Shown in pieces: positions 8,793 to 15,920 of a stretch of 64,000 nucleotides of DNA. Both the position numbers and the translations under genes were made by a program. The stretch covers positions 186,001 through 250,000 of the forward strand of contig NZ_WRXN01000002.1 in the NCBI RefSeq assembly GCF_009758205.1. Direction: 5' to 3'. Within the stretch, counting starts at the first letter, position 1, and each line of letters starts with the position of its first letter. The stretch comes from Chitinophaga tropicalis (GTDB lineage: Bacteria; Bacteroidota; Bacteroidia; Chitinophagales; Chitinophagaceae). The notes beneath the pieces are model-generated. The model was not told the origin of the DNA and did no database searches. It saw only the letters and a list, made by a program, of their open reading frames with translations.

Positions 8793-10709
8793 ATGCGCAC
8801 AGAATTATTAAGATCAGTTATCCTTTCCCTTTTACTTTTAACAGGCCTGCAGCTCTATGCCCAGGACCAGCATTGGGTATGTGTAAACCAGGCAGGATAT
8901 AACCTCAATGCACCCAAACGCTTTACAGTACCTACAGCTATGACCGGAGACCTGGAATTTTATATCACAGAAGCCGGGAAAGAGAACTTGTTGTACAGGG
9001 GAGTGGTGAAGAATGGTACAGGCGACTTTACCGCTTTTAAACCCGCAAACAACACAGAACGTTATACCATTCATGTAAAGGGCGGTAAACTCCAGCCCGG
9101 TATCTCTTACCCCTTCAGCGTAGGCCCTTACCTGTTGGAAAAAGAAGGATTGAAACCATCCGTATGGTTTATGAACGATTCCAGGAGCATTACAGGAACA
9201 CATCATTCCGCCTATGGCGGATGCCCCTGGAGGGATGGCACTTATTACTCCTACGAAATACCATCTGTTATCTGGATGTATCTTTCAAACCCAACAGTGT
9301 ATGAAGCCATGCCTTCCACCATATCTTACGACAGTCTGAAGAGAATGGTGCTGGACACAGGCTTCAGAATGACAAAAGAGCCTAACGATGAAACGGCGCT
9401 AGCCGCTGCCAGGAAGTATTTTACAACCATTGAAAAACCCAAAGGAGATCATATACCCGATATTATCATGGACCTTCATTGGGGGATCGGGTATTACATG
9501 GTAAACCCGGAAACGAAAGACCCCAGTAAAGGAGAGACGTTGCCCCGGCAGCTGCATCCGCAAACATTGGCACAATTCGCCTTTTTCCTTCATGCATACC
9601 CGTGGTTGAGCCGCTGGTTCTCGCATGACTTCTATGAAAAAGTACTGACATTCACCCGGCAGCAATGGCAACCCAGAGGATTGCTGGAAATACGCCGTGA
9701 AATTGGCGACTCTAAAGGACGCCATGCTCCCGGCTTTTCCGTTCTTCCAAACCTCCTGATGTATGAAGTGGCACAACGGGAGAAGCTGCCCGAAGCCAAT
9801 ACGTATCTGCAAGCCGCCAGCCGGCAGGTAAACTGGATCATAGATTCGTTACAGCTGGAAGATCCCGTTGTCACCAAAGGACAACGAATGAGTGAACATA
9901 TGCTGATGACAGGACTGGCCATGTATTACCAGCATAACAAAGGAGCTGTTCCTGCTGCATTACAACGGAAAATTGATCAGTGGGCGGATATTGTTATTGC
10001 CCTGTCTGGTAATGCCTGGGATTTCAGACGGTATGATATGCAGGCCAACTGGACAGTACCGGAATATAATGAGGTCGGCAATGTAGCCGGTTTCCCCGCC
10101 TCAGCTTTGCTGGCAGCTGCCTGTATGAAAAATGAAGAGAAGCGGCAACGGCTGGAACAGATAGCGTTTGCCCATTTTGATAATCTCTACGGACGTAATC
10201 CATTGAATGTACACGCCGCACATCACCCCGAAAAGGGCTTTAGCGACATATCCAAAGGATACCCCAAAGGCTACCATGATAGTGTGTGCGCAAGACTGGA
10301 ATTATGCCGCGGCTCCATCAGCTGTTTGCCGGGAACAGAAATGTATCCTTTTGATCCCAATGGAAAGGACAGGCACCTGGAAGGCTGGATAGCCCATAAT
10401 ACTGCATGGAATGTAAGCCTGGCGGTATTAAACTGGTACGATAACCGTCCTTTATCACTTACGCGCAGCAAAAATGGCCTGAAGGTCCGCTGGCAGGCGC
10501 CCGTTAACTATGACTATAACCGGCAGGACACATTACCGCTAACATTGTACGTTAACGGGACCAGGAAGGGAATAATACCAGCACCCGAAGCAGGTAAAAA
10601 CAGCCAGGAATTTGAAACAGTTATTCCAGCAGCCTTTAAAAAAGGAGACAGGATCAAAGTGGCTTACGGTTACGGCTTCCTGGAAAAAAGTATTGAAATG
10701 ACTTTTTAA
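8793..10709 (+). CDS. Secreted GH9-related protein with N-terminal Ig-like domain
   Basis: A signal peptide (LLRSVILSLLLLTGLQLYAQ) is followed by the cellulase N-terminal Ig-like signature VNQAGYNLNAPKRF. The catalytic-type domain starts at about residue 130 (GGCPWRDGTYYSYEIPS) and runs to about 560 (YGRNPLNVHAAHHPEKG, then EGWIAHNTAWNVSLAVLNW), followed by a beta-rich tail. The layout matches glycoside hydrolase family 9, but the DAGD-type base motif and the NEVA-type acid motif are not present in standard form, so activity may differ or be lost. An in-frame ATG at 8763 overlaps the preceding stop and would allow translational coupling; 8793 gives the cleaner signal peptide. It is the last gene of the locus. 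Confidence 0.65.
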   Translation: MRTELLRSVILSLLLLTGLQLYAQDQHWVCVNQAGYNLNAPKRFTVPTAMTGDLEFYITEAGKENLLYRGVVKNGTGDFTAFKPANNTERYTIHVKGGKLQPGISYPFSVGPYLLEKEGLKPSVWFMNDSRSITGTHHSAYGGCPWRDGTYYSYEIPSVIWMYLSNPTVYEAMPSTISYDSLKRMVLDTGFRMTKEPNDETALAAARKYFTTIEKPKGDHIPDIIMDLHWGIGYYMVNPETKDPSKGETLPRQLHPQTLAQFAFFLHAYPWLSRWFSHDFYEKVLTFTRQQWQPRGLLEIRREIGDSKGRHAPGFSVLPNLLMYEVAQREKLPEANTYLQAASRQVNWIIDSLQLEDPVVTKGQRMSEHMLMTGLAMYYQHNKGAVPAALQRKIDQWADIVIALSGNAWDFRRYDMQANWTVPEYNEVGNVAGFPASALLAAACMKNEEKRQRLEQIAFAHFDNLYGRNPLNVHAAHHPEKGFSDISKGYPKGYHDSVCARLELCRGSISCLPGTEMYPFDPNGKDRHLEGWIAHNTAWNVSLAVLNWYDNRPLSLTRSKNGLKVRWQAPVNYDYNRQDTLPLTLYVNGTRKGIIPAPEAGKNSQEFETVIPAAFKKGDRIKVAYGYGFLEKSIEMTF

Positions 10710-10970
10710 ATTATATATATCACGGATATACGTTCTATTCCCCGGTGAAATCGATTTCATTGGGAATTCCTCTTATTCTACATCACAAAAAAAGCTAAAC
10801 TGACAACCTTTATTTTGCAGGTTCCTTAAATTTTAGGAGATTGGCATAAGAATGTTGGTGTCAAGCTCCTGACTTATTCCTGTAACTGTGCTATCGCTTT
10901 TATAGTCGTGTGTTTCCCTGCCTGACATTGCAAGCTTAATGACCATTTTTTCAACCATCAAATCTTAGCT

Positions 10971-11681
10971 ATGAAAAGCACTTGTACACATGTTCCGCGC
11001 AAAATCAGGTTGACCGCTTTGCTCATACCTTTTTTTGTTTTCGGCTCAATCGCCATTTGCTCCGCGCAGTCAGAAGATGCGTCTCAGCACCCCAAAAAGA
11101 AAAAGCCTTATACATTAAGGATCAACAAAGGGACCTACTGGCTGGGTGGTGGATTGGGAATAAAAGGCTCCGTCGCGCCCCTCGGCCAATACATCGGTAC
11201 TGCCGCTAACCTGGAGATCAAAGGCGGTTATCATGTCATAGATAAATTTTCTGTGGGCCTTACTATAACAGGCGCCATGAGTATTTCAAGTAAAAAAGAG
11301 GCAGGAGTATATACCCGTGGTATAAGCCTGCTGGCAGGCCCGCTGTTACAATATATGATACCCATTTCCGGGAACTTCTACCTCGCGCCTACAGCAGCAG
11401 TTACTTATGGTCCTATCAACATAAAATCTATGACCTCAGGCGCAGGAGAACCGGAACAGTATGTGAAAGTAAAAGGTCATGCAGTTTGTGAAATTGTAGG
11501 TATAGGGCCCTTTTTCGAAGTGATCCCCGGCAGGGCTAGCTTCGGTGCACACCTGCTCTTCTCAGCTTTACAGCAGACTACTAATATTTATACCAATAAT
11601 GGTGATAAAGTGCCCGGCACCGAGATCAAGGACAGAAAAACCGGACCAGGTATGATCATGGAATTTAAAGTACACTTCTAA
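10971..11681 (+). CDS. Secreted outer-membrane beta-barrel-like protein, unknown function
   Basis: The 236-residue product has an N-terminal signal sequence (LTALLIPFFVFGSIAICSAQ) followed by a lysine-rich linker. Alternating polar and hydrophobic strands then fill the rest, as in small 8- to 10-strand barrels (WLGGGLGIKGSVAPLGQYIG, GGYHVIDKFSVGLTITGAM, FYLAPTAAVTYGP). The protein ends in an aromatic residue (MIMEFKVHF), consistent with barrel assembly. It stands alone: 261 bases separate it from the locus upstream and a good intrinsic terminator follows. I do not recognise a named family, and the function is unknown. Confidence 0.6.
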   Translation: MKSTCTHVPRKIRLTALLIPFFVFGSIAICSAQSEDASQHPKKKKPYTLRINKGTYWLGGGLGIKGSVAPLGQYIGTAANLEIKGGYHVIDKFSVGLTITGAMSISSKKEAGVYTRGISLLAGPLLQYMIPISGNFYLAPTAAVTYGPINIKSMTSGAGEPEQYVKVKGHAVCEIVGIGPFFEVIPGRASFGAHLLFSALQQTTNIYTNNGDKVPGTEIKDRKTGPGMIMEFKVHF

Positions 11682-11718
11682 AAGCATTCCGTCCGCGGCG
11701 GAAACGCTATTTCTGGAT

Positions 11719-11752
11719 AAAAAGGCTTGTGGTTCAACTACAGGCCTTTTTT
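11719..11752 (+). terminator. Intrinsic terminator after the beta-barrel gene
   Basis: Arms of 12 bases (AAAAAGGCTTGT and ACAGGCCTTTTT, one G-U pair) enclose a 9-base loop and run into a T-tract, 38 bases after the stop at 11681. Confidence 0.85.
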
Positions 11753-11784
11753 ATTGTTTAAATATTACTGTCTCCGGCTTTACC

Positions 11785-11792
11785 TAACTTTG
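11785..11792 (+). promoter_or_regulatory. Bacteroidota -7 promoter element
   Basis: TAACTTTG is a perfect match to the TAnnTTTG -7 consensus and lies 26 bases before the start of the PepSY-like gene. No clean -33 TTG at the right distance is visible. Confidence 0.5.
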
Positions 11793-11818
11793 CAATAGTC
11801 TTAACCAAACAACTATCG

Positions 11819-12265
11819 ATGAAAAATTTAATCCTGTTATGCTTTCTTACCACCGGTATAACTGTTTACGGACAGAAAAATACACCGGCAGTCAGCGTAC
11901 CTGCCCCTGTTACACAGAAATTCCAGCAGCAGTTCCCCCAGGCAACAGATGTAAAATGGAAAGAGAACAAAGCGAAGCTGTATAAAGTGGAATTTAAGTC
12001 CGGCACAACCAAAAAAGGTCATGATGCCTGGTTTGACGCCAGCGGAAACCTGGTAAAGCAGAAAGTGGATATTTCTAAAGATGAACTGCCAGCTGCGGTA
12101 AAACAGGCTATACAGCAACAGTTTGCCGGTTATACCATCCACGATACCGATAAGATTGACGAAAAAGGAGTGTTTTCTTATAAGGTAGAGCTGAAGAAAA
12201 AGCCTGAAGAAAGAGAAGTGACCTTCAGCAATACCGGTAAAGTATTGGAAAATGTACTCAAATAA
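11819..12265 (+). CDS. Secreted PepSY-like domain protein
   Basis: This 148-residue protein has a signal peptide (NLILLCFLTTGITVYGQ). After it come two copies of the short PepSY-like pattern: VTQKFQQQFPQATDVKWKEN with YKVEF and WFDASGNLV, then VKQAIQQQFAGYTIHDTDKI with YKVEL and VTFSNTGKVL. This is the periplasmic family with a beta-lactamase-inhibitor-like fold that is abundant in Bacteroidota and whose role is mostly unknown. A promoter element lies just upstream and a strong terminator overlaps the end, so it is monocistronic. Fold assignment is confident; function is not. Confidence 0.8.
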   Translation: MKNLILLCFLTTGITVYGQKNTPAVSVPAPVTQKFQQQFPQATDVKWKENKAKLYKVEFKSGTTKKGHDAWFDASGNLVKQKVDISKDELPAAVKQAIQQQFAGYTIHDTDKIDEKGVFSYKVELKKKPEEREVTFSNTGKVLENVLK

Positions 12266-12266
12266 G

Positions 12267-12297
12267 AAAAAAGAGGTCGCTAAGCGACCTCTTTTTT
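12267..12297 (+). terminator. Intrinsic terminator after the PepSY-like gene
   Basis: A perfect 14-base stem (AAAAAAGAGGTCGC / GCGACCTCTTTTTT) with a 3-base loop starts one base after the stop codon and ends in a T-tract. Confidence 0.92.
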
Positions 12298-12347
12298 CTT
12301 ATAACCGCATGGCATGTTTTATGCGGGTTTTAATATAAAACCTGTTT

Positions 12348-12545
12348 ATGAATAATTATCCCGGAAATAACAGTGAAAGAAAATCTGAACACCATGACAC
12401 CTTTTCTGTGGAAGAGATCGCTGTAAGACTCGGCGTTACCTCAATGGAAGTACAGAACGCTATCGAAAATGTTGGCACTGATCAGGATAAAATAGAAGAG
12501 TTTATAAAAAGAAACCACACAGAACTGGATAACCCGGAAGTTTAG
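12348..12545 (+). CDS. Small DUF3606-type protein
   Basis: A 65-residue soluble protein without a signal peptide. The core FSVEEIAVRLGVTSMEVQNAIENVGTD, together with the flanking IEEFIKRN, resembles the short DUF3606 family: a helix, a small turn and a second helix that looks like a reduced helix-turn-helix. Members are common in soil Bacteroidota and Proteobacteria and lack an assigned role. It lies between the PepSY-like gene and a convergent hydrolase gene. The small size lowers confidence, but the composition, the start and the lack of a competing frame support a real gene. Confidence 0.65.
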   Translation: MNNYPGNNSERKSEHHDTFSVEEIAVRLGVTSMEVQNAIENVGTDQDKIEEFIKRNHTELDNPEV

Positions 12546-12605
12546 TTCTTCTTCATGTCTATTTATCAGTCTGATTTCTAGCCGGCCGCAGGCTCAAAAA
12601 ACACC

Positions 12606-12648
12606 CTCAAAGAATCGCTTTTGCCGAAGACAAAAGCGATTCTTTGAG
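12606..12648 (-). terminator. Intrinsic terminator of the alpha/beta-hydrolase gene, UUCG tetraloop
   Basis: Two 18-base arms (starting CTCAAAGAATCGC) are complementary. Read on the minus strand the loop is C(UUCG)G, the very stable tetraloop. It lies just past the stop of the minus-strand hydrolase gene at 12658. Confidence 0.8.
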
Positions 12649-12657
12649 CAATTTCTA

Positions 12658-13743
12658 CTACAATTCTTTCACTGCCAGTGGCCTCAGATATTCCAGTAAT
12701 GTTACCAGTAACTTCCCCGGCTCCTCAAAGGGCAGAAGATGCGAAGAATTTTCGAACCAGATACCTTTTTTCACAGGTGCTTTCAACTTATTTAACCATG
12801 CTTCTGTCGGCTCGGAAGGCGTCGTATAATCATGCCGGCCCATAAACATGAATACAGGAATAGGAAACTCTTTAACCGGCTTAAAATCTACCTCAAGAAA
12901 TTCCGGCAGTACACGCCATAAAGTAAACACGTTGCCCTGATCTATAGCATCGACATCTTTTTTATCGTATTCAGGAGACAACAGCGGGCCATTAAAGAAA
13001 TACATCGACTCATGCCTGTACGCACTCAACCCGCCATAATACTGCGCCCATTTTCTCGCTGTAATGATCCGCTCCCTCGTAATAGCCTGATTACCCGGAT
13101 AAGGGGATATGGATTTCAACTCCGCCAGTGCCGTATCATTTTTGAATTTCTTCGCCTGTTCAATGGCATATTCAACACTTACACGCTCATTGTCCCTTAC
13201 GTTTATCACCTGACCTATACCCGCATAGGCATAGAAAAGGTCCGGACGTTTCAAGGCCGCTTTCATGGCAATAATGGTACCCCAGCTATGTCCCACCAGC
13301 AATACTTTCTTCTTATGATACCGTTCCCGGACATAGGCAGCTATTTCAATGGCATCATTAACATATGAATCGATCTTAATGGTATTAGCTATAGAATCAG
13401 GATTAACAGTAAGATAGGTCCTGCCGGCGCCACGCTGGTCCCAGTTTACAACCGTGAAGTATTCCTCTATAGGACGCTGGAACATCCACATCACGGGCGA
13501 CATTGGAGAAGCAGGGCCTCCATGCACAAACAGTATAACAGGATTATCCCTGTCCTGCCCGCGAACATATACCCATTGAGGAATACCACCAATGGTAGCC
13601 TGGTAGGTTTCCTGTATACCTTTAGGATTGACAATTTTTCCCAGATCGGCTATTACATTCCTTCCCTTATCCTGCGCAGCCATCAGTAGAGGCAAAACAG
13701 AGAGGCAGATCAGCAGTTGCGCTTTCTTGTATATGGTTTTCAT
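12658..13743 (-). CDS. Secreted alpha/beta hydrolase, proline-iminopeptidase-like
   Basis: The 361-residue product has a signal peptide (KAQLLICLSVLPLLMAAQ). It shows the full S33-type hydrolase set: oxyanion HGGP in ILFVHGGPASP, the DQRGAG motif, the nucleophile elbow GHSWG, an Asp in FMGRHDYTTP and a His in ENSSHLLPFEEP. S33 peptidases remove N-terminal proline or act as related hydrolases; export suggests a periplasmic or secreted role in peptide scavenging. I prefer the ATG at 13743 over the one at 13764 because the signal peptide then has a normal short N-region. It is followed by a UUCG-type terminator and preceded by an unrelated T9SS gene. Confidence 0.85.
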   Translation of the reverse strand: MKTIYKKAQLLICLSVLPLLMAAQDKGRNVIADLGKIVNPKGIQETYQATIGGIPQWVYVRGQDRDNPVILFVHGGPASPMSPVMWMFQRPIEEYFTVVNWDQRGAGRTYLTVNPDSIANTIKIDSYVNDAIEIAAYVRERYHKKKVLLVGHSWGTIIAMKAALKRPDLFYAYAGIGQVINVRDNERVSVEYAIEQAKKFKNDTALAELKSISPYPGNQAITRERIITARKWAQYYGGLSAYRHESMYFFNGPLLSPEYDKKDVDAIDQGNVFTLWRVLPEFLEVDFKPVKEFPIPVFMFMGRHDYTTPSEPTEAWLNKLKAPVKKGIWFENSSHLLPFEEPGKLLVTLLEYLRPLAVKEL

Positions 13744-13791
13744 TAGCCTAAAGATAGTATTCATTCCGGGAAAAAAACTAAAGAGGAACGG

Positions 13792-14196
13792 CTATCGTGC
13801 AAGCACTACTTTCTTTGATACAGTCCCGTCTGAAATAATATACGTTCCGTTCGCAAGATTGGAAGGCAATGGAACTTCCAGCCGGTTATATCCCCTCGTT
13901 ATACCATACTTCTGTATCAATATGGCTTTTCCCGTCATATCAAATACACCGATGATCCTGTCTTCTTCCCCCGTGCCCGTTGTTTCCACATAGACTGTAC
14001 CGGTAGAAGGAACAGGGTACAGGTACATTCTGCCAGGCATGGCGTCCCGGCTTGTTGCTGTAAGAACAGGAAGAGTCCTGCTATAGCCATAAAAAGAGTT
14101 CTTGAGTGATATCATACCGGTCGTATCTGCCGGTGGATTACCCATAGCTGTAAACGCAAAAAGTGGGCATAACAAAACGAATAATACTTTTTTCAT
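13792..14196 (-). CDS. Small secreted protein with type IX secretion sorting domain
   Basis: The 134-residue product consists of a signal peptide (KKVLFVLLCPLFAFTAMG), a short linker of about 35 residues, and a C-terminal T9SS type A sorting domain from about residue 57. Hallmarks of that domain are MYLYPVPSTGTVYVET, VFDMTGKAIL, YNRLEVPLPSNLANGTYII and the final KKVVLAR. Such domains direct cargo through the type IX machine to the surface. What is odd is the near absence of a passenger: the cargo is almost only the sorting domain. The gene could be a remnant of a longer cargo or a genuine mini-cargo. No partner is obvious beside it. Confidence 0.75.
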   Translation of the reverse strand: MKKVLFVLLCPLFAFTAMGNPPADTTGMISLKNSFYGYSRTLPVLTATSRDAMPGRMYLYPVPSTGTVYVETTGTGEEDRIIGVFDMTGKAILIQKYGITRGYNRLEVPLPSNLANGTYIISDGTVSKKVVLAR

Positions 14197-14423
14197 AGAC
14201 TTACGGTTTAGTGTTTGAAAACTATAAAGCCGCGCAAATAAGAAGGAATGGCATGTTCACTGTTACTAAACATATATGATAGCAAAGCGTATGCCTGAGA
14301 TCCTGCTAAACACCTTAATTTCTGATTAAAAGTCCCGTACATTGATTTCCTCAGCCCGCAAGGATGTTTGAATTTTATAATTTTTACTTTGAATCAGTTA
14401 ACTCCTTTAAATTCCACATGTTA

Positions 14424-14431
14424 TACCTTTG
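14424..14431 (+). promoter_or_regulatory. Bacteroidota -7 promoter element
   Basis: TACCTTTG matches the TAnnTTTG consensus exactly and lies 19 bases before the alcohol dehydrogenase start. Confidence 0.5.
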
Positions 14432-14450
14432 CCGGGTAAATCTGTAAATT

Positions 14451-15491
14451 ATGATACAAGCCAAAGGATATGCAGCGCAGAATGCAGAGACCGATTTAGC
14501 CCCCTGGGGATTTGAACGCAGGGAAGTTGGACCTCACGATGTTCAGTTAGAGATATTATACTGTGGAGTATGTCATTCAGACCTTCACCAGATTAAGAAT
14601 GACTGGTTCCCGGGATTATTCCCCATGGTACCGGGACATGAAATAGTAGGCAGGGTGATCAAAGTTGGTGACCATGTTAAAAATTTTAAAGTAGACGATC
14701 TGGCCGGTGTTGGCTGTATGGTAGATTCCTGCCAGGTGTGTGAAAACTGTAAGGAAGGACTGGAACAGTATTGCCTGGAAGGAAATACCCAGACGTATAA
14801 TAACCTGGACAGGAGCGGAGTGCCCACTTACGGCGGTTATTCAAACACTATCGTTGTGCGTGAGGAATTTGTACTTCATATCTCAGACAAATTATCCCTG
14901 GCAGCTACCGCACCATTGCTTTGCGCCGGTATTACCACGTATTCCCCTTTACGCCACTGGAAAGTAGGAAAAGGACATAAACTGGCTATTCTCGGCCTCG
15001 GCGGACTCGGGCACATGGGTGTTAAATTCGGTGTCGCCTTCGGTGCTGACGTTACAGTACTGAGCACATCTCCATCAAAAGAAGCAGCTGCCAAAGCACT
15101 GGGAGCTCATCATTTTGTAGTTACTTCCGATCCCGCACAACTGGAAGCAGTAAAAGGTTCGTTTGACTTTATACTGGATACCGTTTCGGCAGAGCATGAC
15201 ATGAACCTGTATCTCTCATTGCTGAAAACCAACGGAACACATATCTGTGTAGGTGCTCCTTCAGAACCAATGTCTATTCATACGTTCTCCCTGCTCCTGG
15301 GGCGTAGAAGCGTTGCCGGTTCCGGTATCGGTGGCATAAAGGAAACTCAGGAAATGCTGGATTTCTGTGCTGAACACAATATCGTTTCAGACATTGAGAT
15401 CATCGATATAAAGAATATTACAGCAGCATACGAAAGAATGCTGAAAGGCGACGTGCGCTACAGGTTTGTAATAGATATGGCCACACTTTAG
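14451..15491 (+). CDS. Zinc-dependent NAD(P) alcohol dehydrogenase, cinnamyl-alcohol-dehydrogenase group
   Basis: This 346-residue enzyme shows the medium-chain dehydrogenase plan. The catalytic zinc motif is CGVCHSDLHQ with GHEIVG; the structural zinc cysteines are in CMVDSCQVCENCKEGLEQYC; the nucleotide-binding loop is LGLGGLGHMGVKF; LLCAGITTYSPL contributes the third catalytic zinc ligand. It is close to the YahK/CAD group, which reduces a broad range of aldehydes to alcohols using NADPH. It is cytoplasmic, with its own promoter element and terminator, so it is probably a free-standing detoxification or redox gene. The physiological substrate is not shown by context. Confidence 0.93.
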   Translation: MIQAKGYAAQNAETDLAPWGFERREVGPHDVQLEILYCGVCHSDLHQIKNDWFPGLFPMVPGHEIVGRVIKVGDHVKNFKVDDLAGVGCMVDSCQVCENCKEGLEQYCLEGNTQTYNNLDRSGVPTYGGYSNTIVVREEFVLHISDKLSLAATAPLLCAGITTYSPLRHWKVGKGHKLAILGLGGLGHMGVKFGVAFGADVTVLSTSPSKEAAAKALGAHHFVVTSDPAQLEAVKGSFDFILDTVSAEHDMNLYLSLLKTNGTHICVGAPSEPMSIHTFSLLLGRRSVAGSGIGGIKETQEMLDFCAEHNIVSDIEIIDIKNITAAYERMLKGDVRYRFVIDMATL

Positions 15492-15520
15492 CCCTTTTTC
15501 AAAAGCATTCTCCTTCTCTT

Positions 15521-15558
15521 AAAAAGAGGTTTCACCCAAGGTGAGACCTCTTTTTTTT
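15521..15558 (+). terminator. Intrinsic terminator after the alcohol dehydrogenase gene
   Basis: A 16-base stem with one G-U pair (AAAAAGAGGTTTCACC / GGTGAGACCTCTTTTT) and a CAA loop ends in a long T-tract. Confidence 0.92.
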
Positions 15559-15569
15559 ACTTCAACTCC

Positions 15570-15632
15570 ACCTTTCAGGCACCTTTCAGGCATGTCTTAA
15601 GCATGTCTTAAGCATGTCTTAAGCATGTTTAA
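15570..15632. repeat. Run of 11-base repeats (two types in one phase)
   Basis: Two copies of ACCTTTCAGGC are followed without a gap by three copies of ATGTCTTAAGC and a partial ATGTTTAATG. All six units keep an 11-base period, close to one helical turn. Confidence 0.8.
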
Positions 15633-15669
15633 TGTATGTATTGCGGTAGCTATTCTGCACCCCCGGTAT

Positions 15670-15753
15670 AATCCTGATATAGGTTTACACTTCTGTTAGA
15701 TAATCCTGTTTGAGGTTTGCAATTGTTGCTTTAAATCCTGTAATTGGTTTACA
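15670..15753. repeat. Three 20-base dyad repeats on an exact 32-base pitch
   Basis: AATCCTG-N5-GGTTTRCA occurs at 15670-15689, 15702-15721 and 15734-15753. Each copy contains an imperfect dyad (AATCCT / AGGTTT, or TGGTTT in the third). The spacing is about three helical turns, which suggests an operator array for the downstream papain-like protease gene. Confidence 0.65.
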
Positions 15754-15847
15754 GGGTTCTTTTTCTATGTTGCAGTCATCCTCATGAAGGTTATTTTAAT
15801 AATATGTAAAAACTTGTTTATATTGTTCTTGAAAGCCGGAAATCCCT

Positions 15848-15855
15848 TACATTTG
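15848..15855 (+). promoter_or_regulatory. Bacteroidota -7 promoter element
   Basis: TACATTTG fits the TAnnTTTG consensus exactly. It lies 65 bases before the protease start and about 95 bases after the last dyad repeat. Nearby TTG trinucleotides at 15823 and 15829 could serve as the -33 element. Confidence 0.5.
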
Positions 15856-15920
15856 TCCTCCACGAACCATTAAGCGAAAGACTGGAATACCGTTTTTCTC
15901 AACCCCAAACTATATAGATT

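Larger units (their letters stand above)
15492..15920. other. 429-base gene-free region with a terminator, two repeat sets and a promoter
   Basis: The region holds the dehydrogenase terminator (15521-15558), a run of 11-base repeats (15570-15632), three 20-base dyads on a 32-base pitch (15670-15753) and a -7 element (15848-15855). No open frame with coding character was seen. Confidence 0.7.

Noticed and set aside
15670..15753. Possible small CRISPR array from the regular 32-base pitch
   Set aside because: There are only three degenerate repeats of about 20 bases with 12-base gaps, too short for spacers, and no cas genes are present.
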